From Alistipes sp. (lineage in GTDB: Bacteria > Bacteroidota > Bacteroidia > Bacteroidales > Rikenellaceae): a DNA stretch of 64,000 nucleotides. Within the stretch, counting starts at the first letter, position 1. Each line of letters starts with the position of its first letter. The stretch lies in assembly GCA_020026415.1 (NCBI GenBank), contig JAHHQL010000006.1:1-64000 (forward strand), in the 5' to 3' direction. Below, one piece after another: positions 17,142 through 25,807 of the stretch. Below the pieces are notes generated by a model that saw nothing but the letters and a program-made list of their open reading frames with translations, did no database searches and was not told the origin of the DNA. Position numbers and translations under genes: made by a program.

Positions 17142-17882
17142 ATGAAAAAACAAGCACTTATCACGGGAGCGACATCGGGTATCGGTCGCGCAACGGCCAT
17201 CAGACTGGCCTCTGAAGGATACGACATCATCGCCACGGGACGCCGCGCGGAGCGTCTCGAGCACCTCAAGGCCGAAATCGAACAGCAGGGGCGGAAATGC
17301 ACGGTTCTGTGCTTCGACGTACGCAGCGAGGAGGAGGTCAAACAATTCCTATCCCCTCTCGAAGATATTGACATTCTGGTCAATAACGCAGGTCTGGCAG
17401 CCGGTCTGGAACATATCGACGAAGGCGACACGCGCGATTGGGATGCCATGATCGACACCAACGTGAAGGGGCTTCTGTACGTGACGCGCACCATCCTGCC
17501 GAAAATGCACGAGGGCGGTCATGTCTTCAACCTCGGTTCGATTGCAGGTACGGAGGCCTACGAGAACGGTGCCGTTTACTGCGCCTCGAAACATGCCGTA
17601 CACGCCATCTCGCAGTCGATGCGTGCCGATCTGTTGAAACGCGGCATCAAGGTGACGGAAATCCGTCCCGGAATGGTCGAGACCGAGTTCTCGGAGGTAC
17701 GCTTCCACGGCGACAAGGAGCGTGCCGACCACGTTTACGACGGCGTAGAGCCGCTGACGGGCGACGACATCGCCGAGGCCATTGCTTGGGCTGCCCAACT
17801 TCCCCGCCACATGAACGTGAACGACATGGTACTGATGCCCGCCCAGCAGGCCGGAGCATTCTACACCTGCCGCCGCAAATAA
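17142..17882 (+). CDS. short-chain dehydrogenase/reductase (YdfG-like)
   Basis: 246 residues, Rossmann fold. The nucleotide site TGATSGIG is at residues 8-15, followed by ATGRR, which suggests NADP preference. NNAG and the catalytic YCASK (Tyr146, Lys150) are present. The overall sequence resembles YdfG-type 3-hydroxy acid/serine dehydrogenases (NVKGLLYVTR, RPGMVETEF). The exact substrate cannot be read from the sequence. Monocistronic: own promoter in front, terminator behind. Confidence 0.88.
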   Translation: MKKQALITGATSGIGRATAIRLASEGYDIIATGRRAERLEHLKAEIEQQGRKCTVLCFDVRSEEEVKQFLSPLEDIDILVNNAGLAAGLEHIDEGDTRDWDAMIDTNVKGLLYVTRTILPKMHEGGHVFNLGSIAGTEAYENGAVYCASKHAVHAISQSMRADLLKRGIKVTEIRPGMVETEFSEVRFHGDKERADHVYDGVEPLTGDDIAEAIAWAAQLPRHMNVNDMVLMPAQQAGAFYTCRRK

Positions 17883-17918
17883 TCGGGAAAAACTTTCCGA
17901 AGCCAAGGAACACACCAA

Positions 17919-17961
17919 AAACGGGGATTATGCGTTTATCTGTATTCGGATAACCCCGTTT
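17919..17961 (+). terminator. terminator after the SDR gene
   Basis: AAACGGGG pairs with CCCCGTTT, extended by TTAT/ATAA across a one-base bulge; long loop and a short T-run. Confidence 0.6.
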
Positions 17962-17985
17962 GTTCTCTGACTAAAACGAATAATT

Positions 17986-18759
17986 ATGACACTTACTTTG
18001 ATTTCATTCCTTCAGGCCGGGTACTACTACTCGGAACCCGCCCGCGAAGGATTCTCGTTTTCGGCCGCACAAGGCGGTATGTTTCTTCTGATCATCGCGA
18101 TCGGTATTGCGGGTTATGTCGTGCAGGCGCGTCTGCAATCGGTATTCCGCAAATATTCGCAGGTGCAGTTCCCCGGCGGACTGACCGGTGCGGAGGTTGC
18201 CGAGAAGATGTTGCGCGACAACAACATCCGCAACGTACGTGTGACGCACGTCGCGGGACATTTGACCGACCACTTCAACCCGCAGACGATGACCGTCAAT
18301 CTGAGCGATTCGGTCTATTCGTCAAATAGCGTTGCCGCCGCAGCCGTTGCCGCCCACGAATGCGGCCACGCCGTACAGCATGCCCGCGACTATGCACCCC
18401 TCACGCTGCGTTCTCAGTTGGTGCCCGTCGTGCAGTTCGCCTCAACGACCGCCACTTGGGTCATTCTGATCGGTCTTGTCCTGTTGGCCACCACACGCAA
18501 CGAAATGGTGTGCTGGATCGGTGTGGGTATGATCAGTATGTCCGCCCTGTTTTCGATCATCACGCTCCCCGTCGAATACAACGCCTCGCAACGCGCTCTG
18601 GCATGGCTCAAGGAGAGCCGCACGATGCAGGGTGTGGAACTTGAGCAGGCCGAAGAAGCCCTGACGTGGGCTGCCCGCACCTACTTGGTTGCCGCTTTAA
18701 GTGCCATTGCCTCGGTACTCTACTACGTATTCCTAATTCTCGGACGACGAGACGAATAA
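17986..18759 (+). CDS. membrane zinc metallopeptidase (YugP / Zn_peptidase_2 family)
   Basis: 257 residues. An N-terminal membrane segment is followed by a soluble domain with the zinc-binding HECGH (residues 124-128) within AHECGHAVQHARDYAPL. Two further transmembrane segments follow in the middle and one lies at the C-terminus (SAIASVLYYVFLIL). The family (PF04298) is widespread and its substrates are unknown. The stop codon shares a base with the start of the SGNH hydrolase gene (TAATG), tying it to the acyltransferase module downstream. Confidence 0.9.
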   Translation: MTLTLISFLQAGYYYSEPAREGFSFSAAQGGMFLLIIAIGIAGYVVQARLQSVFRKYSQVQFPGGLTGAEVAEKMLRDNNIRNVRVTHVAGHLTDHFNPQTMTVNLSDSVYSSNSVAAAAVAAHECGHAVQHARDYAPLTLRSQLVPVVQFASTTATWVILIGLVLLATTRNEMVCWIGVGMISMSALFSIITLPVEYNASQRALAWLKESRTMQGVELEQAEEALTWAARTYLVAALSAIASVLYYVFLILGRRDE

Positions 18760-20351
18760 TGACTCCATCCAATAAAGATTACTCCCCGAAGGGACGTCTT
18801 GCCGCGGTGGCTTTGGTCGCCGTGCTGATTCTCGGAAGTTTCATCCCGCCCGTAACACTGGGCGGGGTGGAACTGCGCCGAGCAAACATCCTTTCGGAAC
18901 TCCTTACCTTCGACGATCTCACGGAAGAGACACGGGAAGAGGCGGAACTCTTCAACGAGGAAGATTTCAAGATCGACCTTGAGGAGGTCTCCAAAAAAAT
19001 CGAAGAAGAGGTCGAAGAGACCCCCGCAGAGGATCTGGTGACGGTTTTCCGCTGGCAGGCCGACCCCTCCTTCCAACCCGAACGCACGCTTCCCCGCCTT
19101 AAAGAATTTAAGACGGAGCATACGCCGACCCCCATCGAGGATTTCAGTGCGGATCACCGCATGGAGGCGTTCTACGATACGCTGCTCCATGCCCGCCGTC
19201 CCGTGCGCATTGCCGTTTTAGGCGATTCGTTCATCGAAGGCGACATCCTGACGTGCGACCTTCGCGAACGCCTTCAAGGAGAATACGGCGGCGGCGGTAC
19301 GGGATTTGCCCCGTTCTCCTCGCCCCTCACCTCGTTCCGCCGCACGATCAGAACACGGTCGAACGGCTGGTCGGCACACAACATCATGCAATACCAAAAG
19401 ACCCCCGAAAACCTGCGCGATCATTTCTTCGTGTCGGGATGGGTCTGCAAGCCCGATGCCGATGCCTCGACCCGTTGGGAGATGACCTCCATCAAACGAC
19501 ATCTCGATGCCTGCAACACGGCAAGGATTTATTTCAAATCGCGCAACAACACCCGCGTCTGCCTGACGCTCAACGACACCCTCCACCACATCGTCGAGGT
19601 CAAGGGGGATGATGCCGTGCGCGAGATCGAGGTCTCTTCGCCCCGCATCGCCTCGCTCGCGGTAAGTTTGGACGGCGGACACGAAGGGTTCATCGGTTAC
19701 GGTGCCGTATTCGAGAATCAGGGGGTCGTGGTGGACAACTACTCGGTACGCAGCAACAACGGACACGCCATGTTCCGCACCAATCCCGCAGTCAATGCAC
19801 AGATCAACGCCTTTGCGCCGTATGATCTGGTCATCCTGCAATACGGACTGAACATCATGCAGCAGGGCGTGCATTCCTATACGAATTACGCCGCACAGAT
19901 CGAAAAAATGGTGGCTTATGTGCGCAAATGTTTCCCGCAGGCCGCCATACTCGTGATGGGGGTAAGCGACCGCTCGGTGAAGGGTGCCGACGGCTACGAA
20001 CCGATGGATGCCATCCCTTCGATGCTGAAGCACCAGCTACAGGCCGCCCAAAATACGGGTGCAGCCTTCTGGCCGACCGCCACCGCCATGCGCGAAAAGG
20101 GCGGCATGGCACGATTCGTTGCCAACGGATGGGCAGGAAAGGACTTCACCCACATCAACTTTGCGGGCGGCCGTCAGGTGGCACTCAGTCTGGCCGATGC
20201 ACTCGACGAGGGAGTAAACGCCACCTACGAACGCATCTTTGTGGAACGCCGGCGTGAACGCGCCCGACAGATGCGCATCGACTCGCTCGAAAACAAGATC
20301 CCGCAAGGGGAAATCCCCCTGCCCGACCTCAGAACCTCTCTCAAGCAATAA
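18759..20351 (+). CDS. SGNH/GDSL hydrolase-type protein, membrane-anchored
   Basis: 530 residues. A short cytoplasmic N-terminus and one transmembrane or signal segment (residues about 13-32) come first, then an acidic Glu-rich linker to about residue 95. The SGNH domain begins at IAVLGDSFIEGD (Ser157) and ends with DFTHINFAGGR, the Asp-x-x-His block. Proteins of this type act with MBOAT acyltransferases to move O-acyl groups onto, or off, surface polysaccharide. The MBOAT gene follows by 8 bases. Its start overlaps the peptidase stop (TAATG). Confidence 0.85.
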   Translation: MTPSNKDYSPKGRLAAVALVAVLILGSFIPPVTLGGVELRRANILSELLTFDDLTEETREEAELFNEEDFKIDLEEVSKKIEEEVEETPAEDLVTVFRWQADPSFQPERTLPRLKEFKTEHTPTPIEDFSADHRMEAFYDTLLHARRPVRIAVLGDSFIEGDILTCDLRERLQGEYGGGGTGFAPFSSPLTSFRRTIRTRSNGWSAHNIMQYQKTPENLRDHFFVSGWVCKPDADASTRWEMTSIKRHLDACNTARIYFKSRNNTRVCLTLNDTLHHIVEVKGDDAVREIEVSSPRIASLAVSLDGGHEGFIGYGAVFENQGVVVDNYSVRSNNGHAMFRTNPAVNAQINAFAPYDLVILQYGLNIMQQGVHSYTNYAAQIEKMVAYVRKCFPQAAILVMGVSDRSVKGADGYEPMDAIPSMLKHQLQAAQNTGAAFWPTATAMREKGGMARFVANGWAGKDFTHINFAGGRQVALSLADALDEGVNATYERIFVERRRERARQMRIDSLENKIPQGEIPLPDLRTSLKQ

Positions 20352-20359
20352 CGAACGAA

Positions 20360-21847
20360 GTGGAATTTCTTACAGATAAACTCGGCACGCTGTTCGCCTA
20401 CGATGCACAATCGCCTCTGATCTTCAGCAGCGGTTTGTTCCTGTTTCTGTTTACGGGGTTCTATCTCTTTTACGGGACGCTCCGTCGCCGTCCGACGTTG
20501 CGCATCCTCTATGTCATTCTGTTTTCGCTCTACTTCTACTACAAGTCGAGCGGAATCTATTTCCTGCTGTTGGTCTTTGCCGCAACGAGCGATTTTCTGA
20601 TCGCGCAGGCCATCGGACGCTCCTCCTCGAAACGATTGAGGCAACTGCTCGTCGCGTTGAGTGTCGTGGTGAATCTCGGAATGCTCGGCTATTTCAAGTA
20701 CACGAACTTTCTGATCGACATCTCGAACCATCTGTTCGGTGAGGGATTTCTTGAGTTTCAGAATATTTTCCTTCCGGTCGGCATCTCGTTCTTCGTGTTC
20801 CAGTCGATGAGTTACACGATCGACATCTACCGCCGACAATTGCGCCCGCTGGACAATTGGTGCGACTATCTGTTCTACCTGTCGTTCTTCCCACAACTGG
20901 TGGCGGGTCCCATTGTCCGCGCCCGCGACTTCATCCCGCAGATCCGCAAAGAACCGCTCGTCACGCGCGAAATGTTCGGCATGGCTTTGTTTCTGATCCT
21001 GACGGGACTTTTCAAAAAAGCCGTCATCTCGGACTACATCTCGCTGAACTTCGTCGATCGCATTTTCGACGACCCGTTGCACTACTCCGGATTCGAGTGT
21101 CTGACGGGTATTTACGGCTACGCCCTGCAAATCTACTGTGACTTTTCGGGCTACTCCGACATGGCGATCGGCATTGCCCTTCTGCTCGGTTTCCGCTTTC
21201 CCGAAAACTTCAATGCCCCCTACAAATCGGCGACCATCACCGAATTTTGGCACCGGTGGCACATCTCGCTTTCGACATGGTTGCGCGACTACCTATATAT
21301 ATCGTTGGGCGGCAACCGCAAAGGCCGTCGCCGCCAATACATCAACCTGCTCGTCACAATGGTTTTGGGCGGATTATGGCACGGTGCCGCCATCCGATTC
21401 GTGTTGTGGGGTGCGTTGCACGGCGTGGCTCTTGCCCTGCACAAGGCATGGATGGGATTCTGGAGGGGATCGAAAGCCGAGGGTAAGGACATGCACTGGT
21501 GGAACCGCATATTCGGCGTGGTTCTGACGTTCCACATCGTCTGCTTGGGGTGGCTGCTGTTTCGCGCCGAGGACATGCAGACCGTACTGCTCATGCTGCA
21601 TCAGATCTTCCATGAGTTCAATGCCGAGATGATTCCGCAAGTCATTGAAGGATACAAATTTGTCTTCATACTGATCGGTGGCGGATACCTGCTCCACTTC
21701 CTGCCGAAATGGTGCAACCGCTTCGCACAACACCTCGTCACATGGGCTCCGCTCATGTTGCAGGTAATGATGGTGGCCGTGATGATCTGGTGCGTCATGC
21801 AGATCAAATCAAGCGACATCCAACCCTTTATCTATTTCCAATTCTAA
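20360..21847 (+). CDS. MBOAT family O-acyltransferase (AlgI/DltB-like)
   Basis: 495 residues, many transmembrane segments, GTG start. The MBOAT core is clear: PQLVAGPIVRARDFIPQ, FWHRWHISLSTWLRDY, then GGLWHGAAIRFVLWGALHG with the two conserved histidines near residues 341 and 354. The family transfers acyl (usually acetyl) groups across the membrane to extracytoplasmic acceptors. With the upstream SGNH protein and downstream PAP2 phosphatase it suggests modification of a surface glycan or glycolipid; the acceptor is unknown. Confidence 0.94.
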   Translation: MEFLTDKLGTLFAYDAQSPLIFSSGLFLFLFTGFYLFYGTLRRRPTLRILYVILFSLYFYYKSSGIYFLLLVFAATSDFLIAQAIGRSSSKRLRQLLVALSVVVNLGMLGYFKYTNFLIDISNHLFGEGFLEFQNIFLPVGISFFVFQSMSYTIDIYRRQLRPLDNWCDYLFYLSFFPQLVAGPIVRARDFIPQIRKEPLVTREMFGMALFLILTGLFKKAVISDYISLNFVDRIFDDPLHYSGFECLTGIYGYALQIYCDFSGYSDMAIGIALLLGFRFPENFNAPYKSATITEFWHRWHISLSTWLRDYLYISLGGNRKGRRRQYINLLVTMVLGGLWHGAAIRFVLWGALHGVALALHKAWMGFWRGSKAEGKDMHWWNRIFGVVLTFHIVCLGWLLFRAEDMQTVLLMLHQIFHEFNAEMIPQVIEGYKFVFILIGGGYLLHFLPKWCNRFAQHLVTWAPLMLQVMMVAVMIWCVMQIKSSDIQPFIYFQF

Positions 21848-21858
21848 ACAACAACAAA

Positions 21859-22527
21859 ATGTACGATTTCGACCACGACCTGTTTCTCGCGCTGAACTTC
21901 GACGGCGGCGCAACGGGAGATGCTCTGATGAATGCCGTTTCGGGAACTCCCATGTGGATTCCGCTCTACATGTTGATCTTCTGGCTGATCTATCGCCGCG
22001 ACGGCTGGAAAGGCCTCGTGCTTTTCCTTGTTTTGATGGTCGGCGCGATCGCCCTCGCAGATATGATTTCGGGCATCTTCAAGCACAACGGCCTTTTAGG
22101 CGACCTCCTGCCCCGGTTCGAACCGCGCTGGAGACCCATGTTCACCCCCTCGCTCGAAGATCTGGCCATTGCGCCCGATTCGCTCTATAAGTTGCGCCAG
22201 ATGACGCCCGACGAGTTGCAGACCGCAGGTATCGTCCGCGATTGGGCGGTTCACGTTCCCGTCGAAGCCGTCAGCGGGAAATACGGCACGGTATCGGCAC
22301 ACGCATCGACCATTCTGGCTCTGGCCGTATTGTCGTGTGCGGCCATCAAACGCAAGTGGTTCAACTACCTGATGGTATTTTCGACCCTGCTCATCTGCTA
22401 CTCAAGAATCTATCTCGGAAAACATTTCCCGATGGATCTCGTATGGGGATCTCTGGTCGGTTTATCGACCGGTTGTCTCGCATGGTTGATCTACAAAAAG
22501 GTGATCCTGAGAGAAAAACAAGAATAA
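21859..22527 (+). CDS. PAP2 family membrane phosphatase
   Basis: 222 residues with about five transmembrane segments. The tripartite phosphatase motif is visible: K-x-n-RP spread over KHNGLLGDLLPRFEPRWRP, the SAH block in GTVSAHAST, and SRIYLGKHFPMD. The first motif holds a longer insert than usual. Members dephosphorylate phosphatidic acid, undecaprenyl diphosphate or lipid A. It follows the MBOAT gene by 11 bases. The start ATG at 21859 is the first one after the MBOAT stop. Confidence 0.9.
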   Translation: MYDFDHDLFLALNFDGGATGDALMNAVSGTPMWIPLYMLIFWLIYRRDGWKGLVLFLVLMVGAIALADMISGIFKHNGLLGDLLPRFEPRWRPMFTPSLEDLAIAPDSLYKLRQMTPDELQTAGIVRDWAVHVPVEAVSGKYGTVSAHASTILALAVLSCAAIKRKWFNYLMVFSTLLICYSRIYLGKHFPMDLVWGSLVGLSTGCLAWLIYKKVILREKQE

Positions 22528-22562
22528 GAGGGCGGGTATTCTTAAAATTCGTTAGAAATTAT

Positions 22563-22570
22563 TAACTTTG
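22563..22570 (+). promoter_or_regulatory. -7 element of lysS
   Basis: TAACTTTG, 39 bases before the lysS ATG. Confidence 0.65.
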
Positions 22571-22609
22571 CACTCTGAAAACAAGTCGAATACTAAAAAT
22601 ACACATCAT

Positions 22610-24331
22610 ATGGCAATGGAACTCAGCGAACAGGAACAACTTCGCAGAAATTCACTCAAGGCTCTTCGCGATCTGGGCATCAATCCCTATCCGGCCGAGC
22701 GTTACGATGTAACGGCCACGGCTCGCGAAATCAGCGAAAACTTCTCCGAAGAGAAGAATAACTATCAGCAGGTACGCATCGCAGGCCGCATCATGTCGCG
22801 CCGCATCATGGGTTCGGCCTCGTTCTTCGAGTTGCAGGATCACACGGGTCGCATTCAGGTCTATATCCGTCGTGACGACATCTGCCCCGAAGGCGATCCC
22901 ACGCTCTACAACACCGTATTCAAGAAACTGCTGGACATCGGCGACTTCATCGGTGTCGAGGGTTTCGCATTCCTCACGAAAACCGGCGAACTGTCGGTTC
23001 ATTGCCAAAAATTCACCGTCATCTCCAAGTCGATCCGCCCGCTGCCGATCGTCAAGGAAAAAGACGGTCAGACATTCGACGCATTCACCGATCCGGAAGT
23101 ACGCTATCGTCAGCGTTACGTCGATCTGGCGGTAAATCCCCAAGTCCGCGACGTATTCGTAAAGCGCGCCAAAATCATGCAGACGATGCGTCAGTTCTTC
23201 AACGAACGCGGTTATCTGGAGGTCGAGACCCCGATCCTCCAGCCCATTCCCGGCGGTGCCGCCGCCCGTCCGTTCGTCACCCACCACAATGCACTCGACA
23301 TCGACCAGTATCTGCGTATCGCCAGCGAGTTGTACCTCAAGAAACTGATCGTCGGTGGTTTTGACGGTGTTTACGAGTTCGGCAAGAACTTCCGCAACGA
23401 AGGTATGGACCGCACGCACAACCCCGAATTTACCGTCATGGAGATCTACGTTGCCTACAAGGACTACATCTGGATGATGGAATTTACGGAGCAGATGATC
23501 GAGAAGGTATGCTTGGAGGTAAACAACACCACCGAAATCACGCTCGACGGCAAACAGATTTCGTTCAAGGCACCGTTCCGCCGCCTGTCGATGACCGACG
23601 CCATCCGCGAGAAGACGGGTTACGACATTACGGGGCAGAGCGAAGAGCAATTGCGTGAGGCCTGCAAGCGTCTGAATGTCGAGATCGACGAGACGATGGG
23701 CAAGGGTAAGTTGATCGACGCCATCTTCGGTCAGTACTGCGAGGAGGAGCTGATTCAGCCTACGTTCGTCACGGACTACCCCATCGAGATGTCGCCCCTG
23801 TGCAAGCGTCACCGCAACAACCCCGACCTCACGGAGCGTTTCGAGTTGTTCGTAAACGGCAAGGAGTTGTGTAACGCCTACTCCGAATTGAACGACCCGA
23901 TTGATCAGTTGGAGCGTTTCCAAGATCAGTTGCGTCTGTCGGAGAAGGGCGATGACGAGGCCATGTTCATCGACATGGACTTTGTCCGCGCTTTGGAGTA
24001 CGGCATGCCCTCCTGTTCGGGTATGGGTATCGGCATTGACCGTCTGGCCATGTTCATGACCAACCAGCCCTCGATTCAGGACGTGCTGTTCTTCCCGCAG
24101 ATGCGTCCCGAAAAGAAAGTCGTCGCCGATCCCGTGGAGAAATACACCGCAATCGGGGTTCCCGAAGAGTGGGTTCCCGTCATCCAGAAGATGGGTTACA
24201 TCACGGTTGATTCGCTGAAAAAACTCTCCGCAGGCAAATTCTTCAACGATCTGTGCGGCTTCAACAAGAAGAACAAATTAGGTCTGAAGGCACCCTCGAT
24301 GGAGTTGGTCAAAACATGGTGCGAAGAATAA
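22610..24331 (+). CDS. lysS: lysyl-tRNA synthetase, class II
   Basis: 573 residues. The N-terminal OB fold binds the anticodon (VRIAGRIMSRRIMGSASFFELQD). The class II catalytic core has motif 2 around FRNEGMDRTHNPEFTVMEIY and motif 3 at GMGIGIDRLAMF. Compared with the roughly 500-residue E. coli enzyme there is a C-terminal extension of about 65 residues after the core (EEWVPVIQKMGYITVDSLKKL onward), which looks like a small helical helix-hairpin-helix-type unit. The ATG at 22610 is chosen after the promoter; an in-frame start at 22568 lies inside it. tpiA follows after 40 bases. Confidence 0.97.
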   Translation: MAMELSEQEQLRRNSLKALRDLGINPYPAERYDVTATAREISENFSEEKNNYQQVRIAGRIMSRRIMGSASFFELQDHTGRIQVYIRRDDICPEGDPTLYNTVFKKLLDIGDFIGVEGFAFLTKTGELSVHCQKFTVISKSIRPLPIVKEKDGQTFDAFTDPEVRYRQRYVDLAVNPQVRDVFVKRAKIMQTMRQFFNERGYLEVETPILQPIPGGAAARPFVTHHNALDIDQYLRIASELYLKKLIVGGFDGVYEFGKNFRNEGMDRTHNPEFTVMEIYVAYKDYIWMMEFTEQMIEKVCLEVNNTTEITLDGKQISFKAPFRRLSMTDAIREKTGYDITGQSEEQLREACKRLNVEIDETMGKGKLIDAIFGQYCEEELIQPTFVTDYPIEMSPLCKRHRNNPDLTERFELFVNGKELCNAYSELNDPIDQLERFQDQLRLSEKGDDEAMFIDMDFVRALEYGMPSCSGMGIGIDRLAMFMTNQPSIQDVLFFPQMRPEKKVVADPVEKYTAIGVPEEWVPVIQKMGYITVDSLKKLSAGKFFNDLCGFNKKNKLGLKAPSMELVKTWCEE

Positions 24332-24371
24332 GAGAATTATAAGATTGAACACATTTTAATAAGTTAAGGTT

Positions 24372-25130
24372 ATGAGAAAGAAAATTGTAGCAGGTAACTG
24401 GAAAATGAACACCCTGCCTCAGGAAGGTGCCGAGTTGGCAAAGAACGTAGTTGCAAATCGTGGCGAGGTATGCTCGTGCGTAAACTTCATCGTCTGCCCC
24501 CCGTTCACCCACCTGTCGATGGTCGCTGCCGAGTTGAAGGGTTCCGATGTTGAACTCGGTGCTCAGAACTGCGCAGCAGAGGAGAAAGGTGCTTACACCG
24601 GTGAGATCTCGGCTCAGATGATTGCCGCTCTCGGTTGCAAATATGTAATTCTGGGTCACTCGGAGCGTCGTCAGTACTACGGCGAGACTTCGGAGACTTT
24701 GAACAAGAAAATGGTTCAGGCTTATGCCAACAACCTGACCCCGATCTACTGCGTAGGTGAGAACCTTCAAGAGCGCGAGGCCGGCGAACACTTCAACGTC
24801 GTAAAAAAACAACTCGAAGAGGTGATCTTCAACCTCTCTGAGGAGCAGTTCAAGAACCTGATCGTTGCTTACGAACCCGTATGGGCAATCGGTACCGGCA
24901 AGACCGCTACGGCAGATCAGGCTCAGGAGATCCACGCATTCATCCGCAAGACCCTCCGCGAGAAGTTCGGTGCCGCCGCCGATGATTGCGCCATCCTCTA
25001 CGGTGGTTCGTGCAAACCCGCAAACGCTGCCGAAATCTTCGCAAAAGAAGATGTTGATGGTGGTCTGATCGGTGGTGCCGCTTTGAAGGCAGCCGATTTT
25101 CTGGCTATTGGCAAAGGCTTTGCAAAATAA
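24372..25130 (+). CDS. tpiA: triose-phosphate isomerase
   Basis: 252 residues, complete TIM barrel. Active-site residues are in AGNWKMN (Lys11), ILGHSERR (His) and AYEPVWAIG (Glu), and the phosphate-binding end is LIGGAAL. Interconverts dihydroxyacetone phosphate and glyceraldehyde 3-phosphate. It follows lysS with no visible promoter in between and is closed by a strong terminator. Codon use is that of a highly expressed gene. Confidence 0.98.
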   Translation: MRKKIVAGNWKMNTLPQEGAELAKNVVANRGEVCSCVNFIVCPPFTHLSMVAAELKGSDVELGAQNCAAEEKGAYTGEISAQMIAALGCKYVILGHSERRQYYGETSETLNKKMVQAYANNLTPIYCVGENLQEREAGEHFNVVKKQLEEVIFNLSEEQFKNLIVAYEPVWAIGTGKTATADQAQEIHAFIRKTLREKFGAAADDCAILYGGSCKPANAAEIFAKEDVDGGLIGGAALKAADFLAIGKGFAK

Positions 25131-25152
25131 TTCGGAAATACATCCGAAAAGC

Positions 25153-25184
25153 AAAGGTCGAACTTATGGTTCGACCTTTTTTTT
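25153..25184 (+). terminator. terminator of lysS-tpiA
   Basis: AAAGGTCGAA pairs with TTCGACCTTT, seven-base loop, then a run of T. Confidence 0.9.
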
Positions 25185-25186
25185 AT

Positions 25187-25751
25187 GCAGTAAGGGGACG
25201 GATGCTCCATGAACATACCCGATCTTATCCGAAACAAAACGGGGAACTCTTTAAAAGGGTGTTCACGATGTTCATAACCGGGGAAGTTATCAACACAATT
25301 ATCAACAAAATTGTTTATAACTTTTTCAAATATCTAATTATCAATACGTTTCTAATTTGAGCCGAAAATCCTTCCCCCCCCTCTGCAAACGAGGACAAGG
25401 GTGCAGTCCGAATTGAAGGGTATCGGAGAAAAAGACACGGGAAAGAAAACAGAAAAAGCGGGTAAAAGGGGAAAGGGCGGAATCGCGTACAAGCGAAGGG
25501 AAGCGAATGATAAAGTAAAAAAAGGACGCGACAGAGAACGGAGAGCATACGGAAATGACGGATGAGAGTCGAGCCGATGGAGAGAACAAGGCTCGAAGAG
25601 AAACAGGACGAAAAGACAGAAGGACGAAAGCAGAAAAAGGGGTAAGGATGGGAAAAGCGATAGGATACGACAAGCAGAGAGAAAAAAGCCACAATCAGTC
25701 GCCGCAGAAAATCTCTAAAAAGTAATGGCACAAACCGTCGCCGCCCGCAAA
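25187..25751. other. gene-free stretch: DnaA-box-like array then purine-rich tract
   Basis: No credible gene. An AT-rich part (25240-25360) holds the five-box array listed separately. From about 25400 to 25690 the plus strand is overwhelmingly A and G. The minus-strand ORF through it (25315-25731) would encode a Phe/Ser/Leu/Pro-rich protein that simply reflects the purine bias, and I do not accept it. Confidence 0.7.
25269..25346. repeat. array A of five DnaA-box-like 9-mers
   Basis: TGTTCATAA (25269, reverse), TTATCAACA (25287), TTATCAACA (25299), TGTTTATAA (25312, reverse), TTATCAATA (25338). Each is one to three changes from TTATCCACA. Box order, orientation and spacing are the same as in array B at 62716-62793, while most spacer bases differ. 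It lies in the gap between convergent tpiA and the transporter gene. Confidence 0.75.
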
Positions 25752-25786
25752 AAAATATCCGACACTCCTTTCGGAATGTCGGATCT
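25752..25786 (-). terminator. terminator of the ispB-type/transporter operon
   Basis: ATCCGACA pairs with TGTCGGAT around a partly paired loop, followed on the minus strand by a run of T; about 20 bases past the stop. Confidence 0.8.
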
Positions 25787-25807
25787 TATCGGGATCAATC
25801 AACGGAA

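Noticed and set aside
25315..25731. 138-codon minus-strand ORF rich in Phe, Ser, Leu and Pro
   Set aside because: Composition is the direct result of the purine-rich plus strand; a frameshifted ORF beside it looks just as open.
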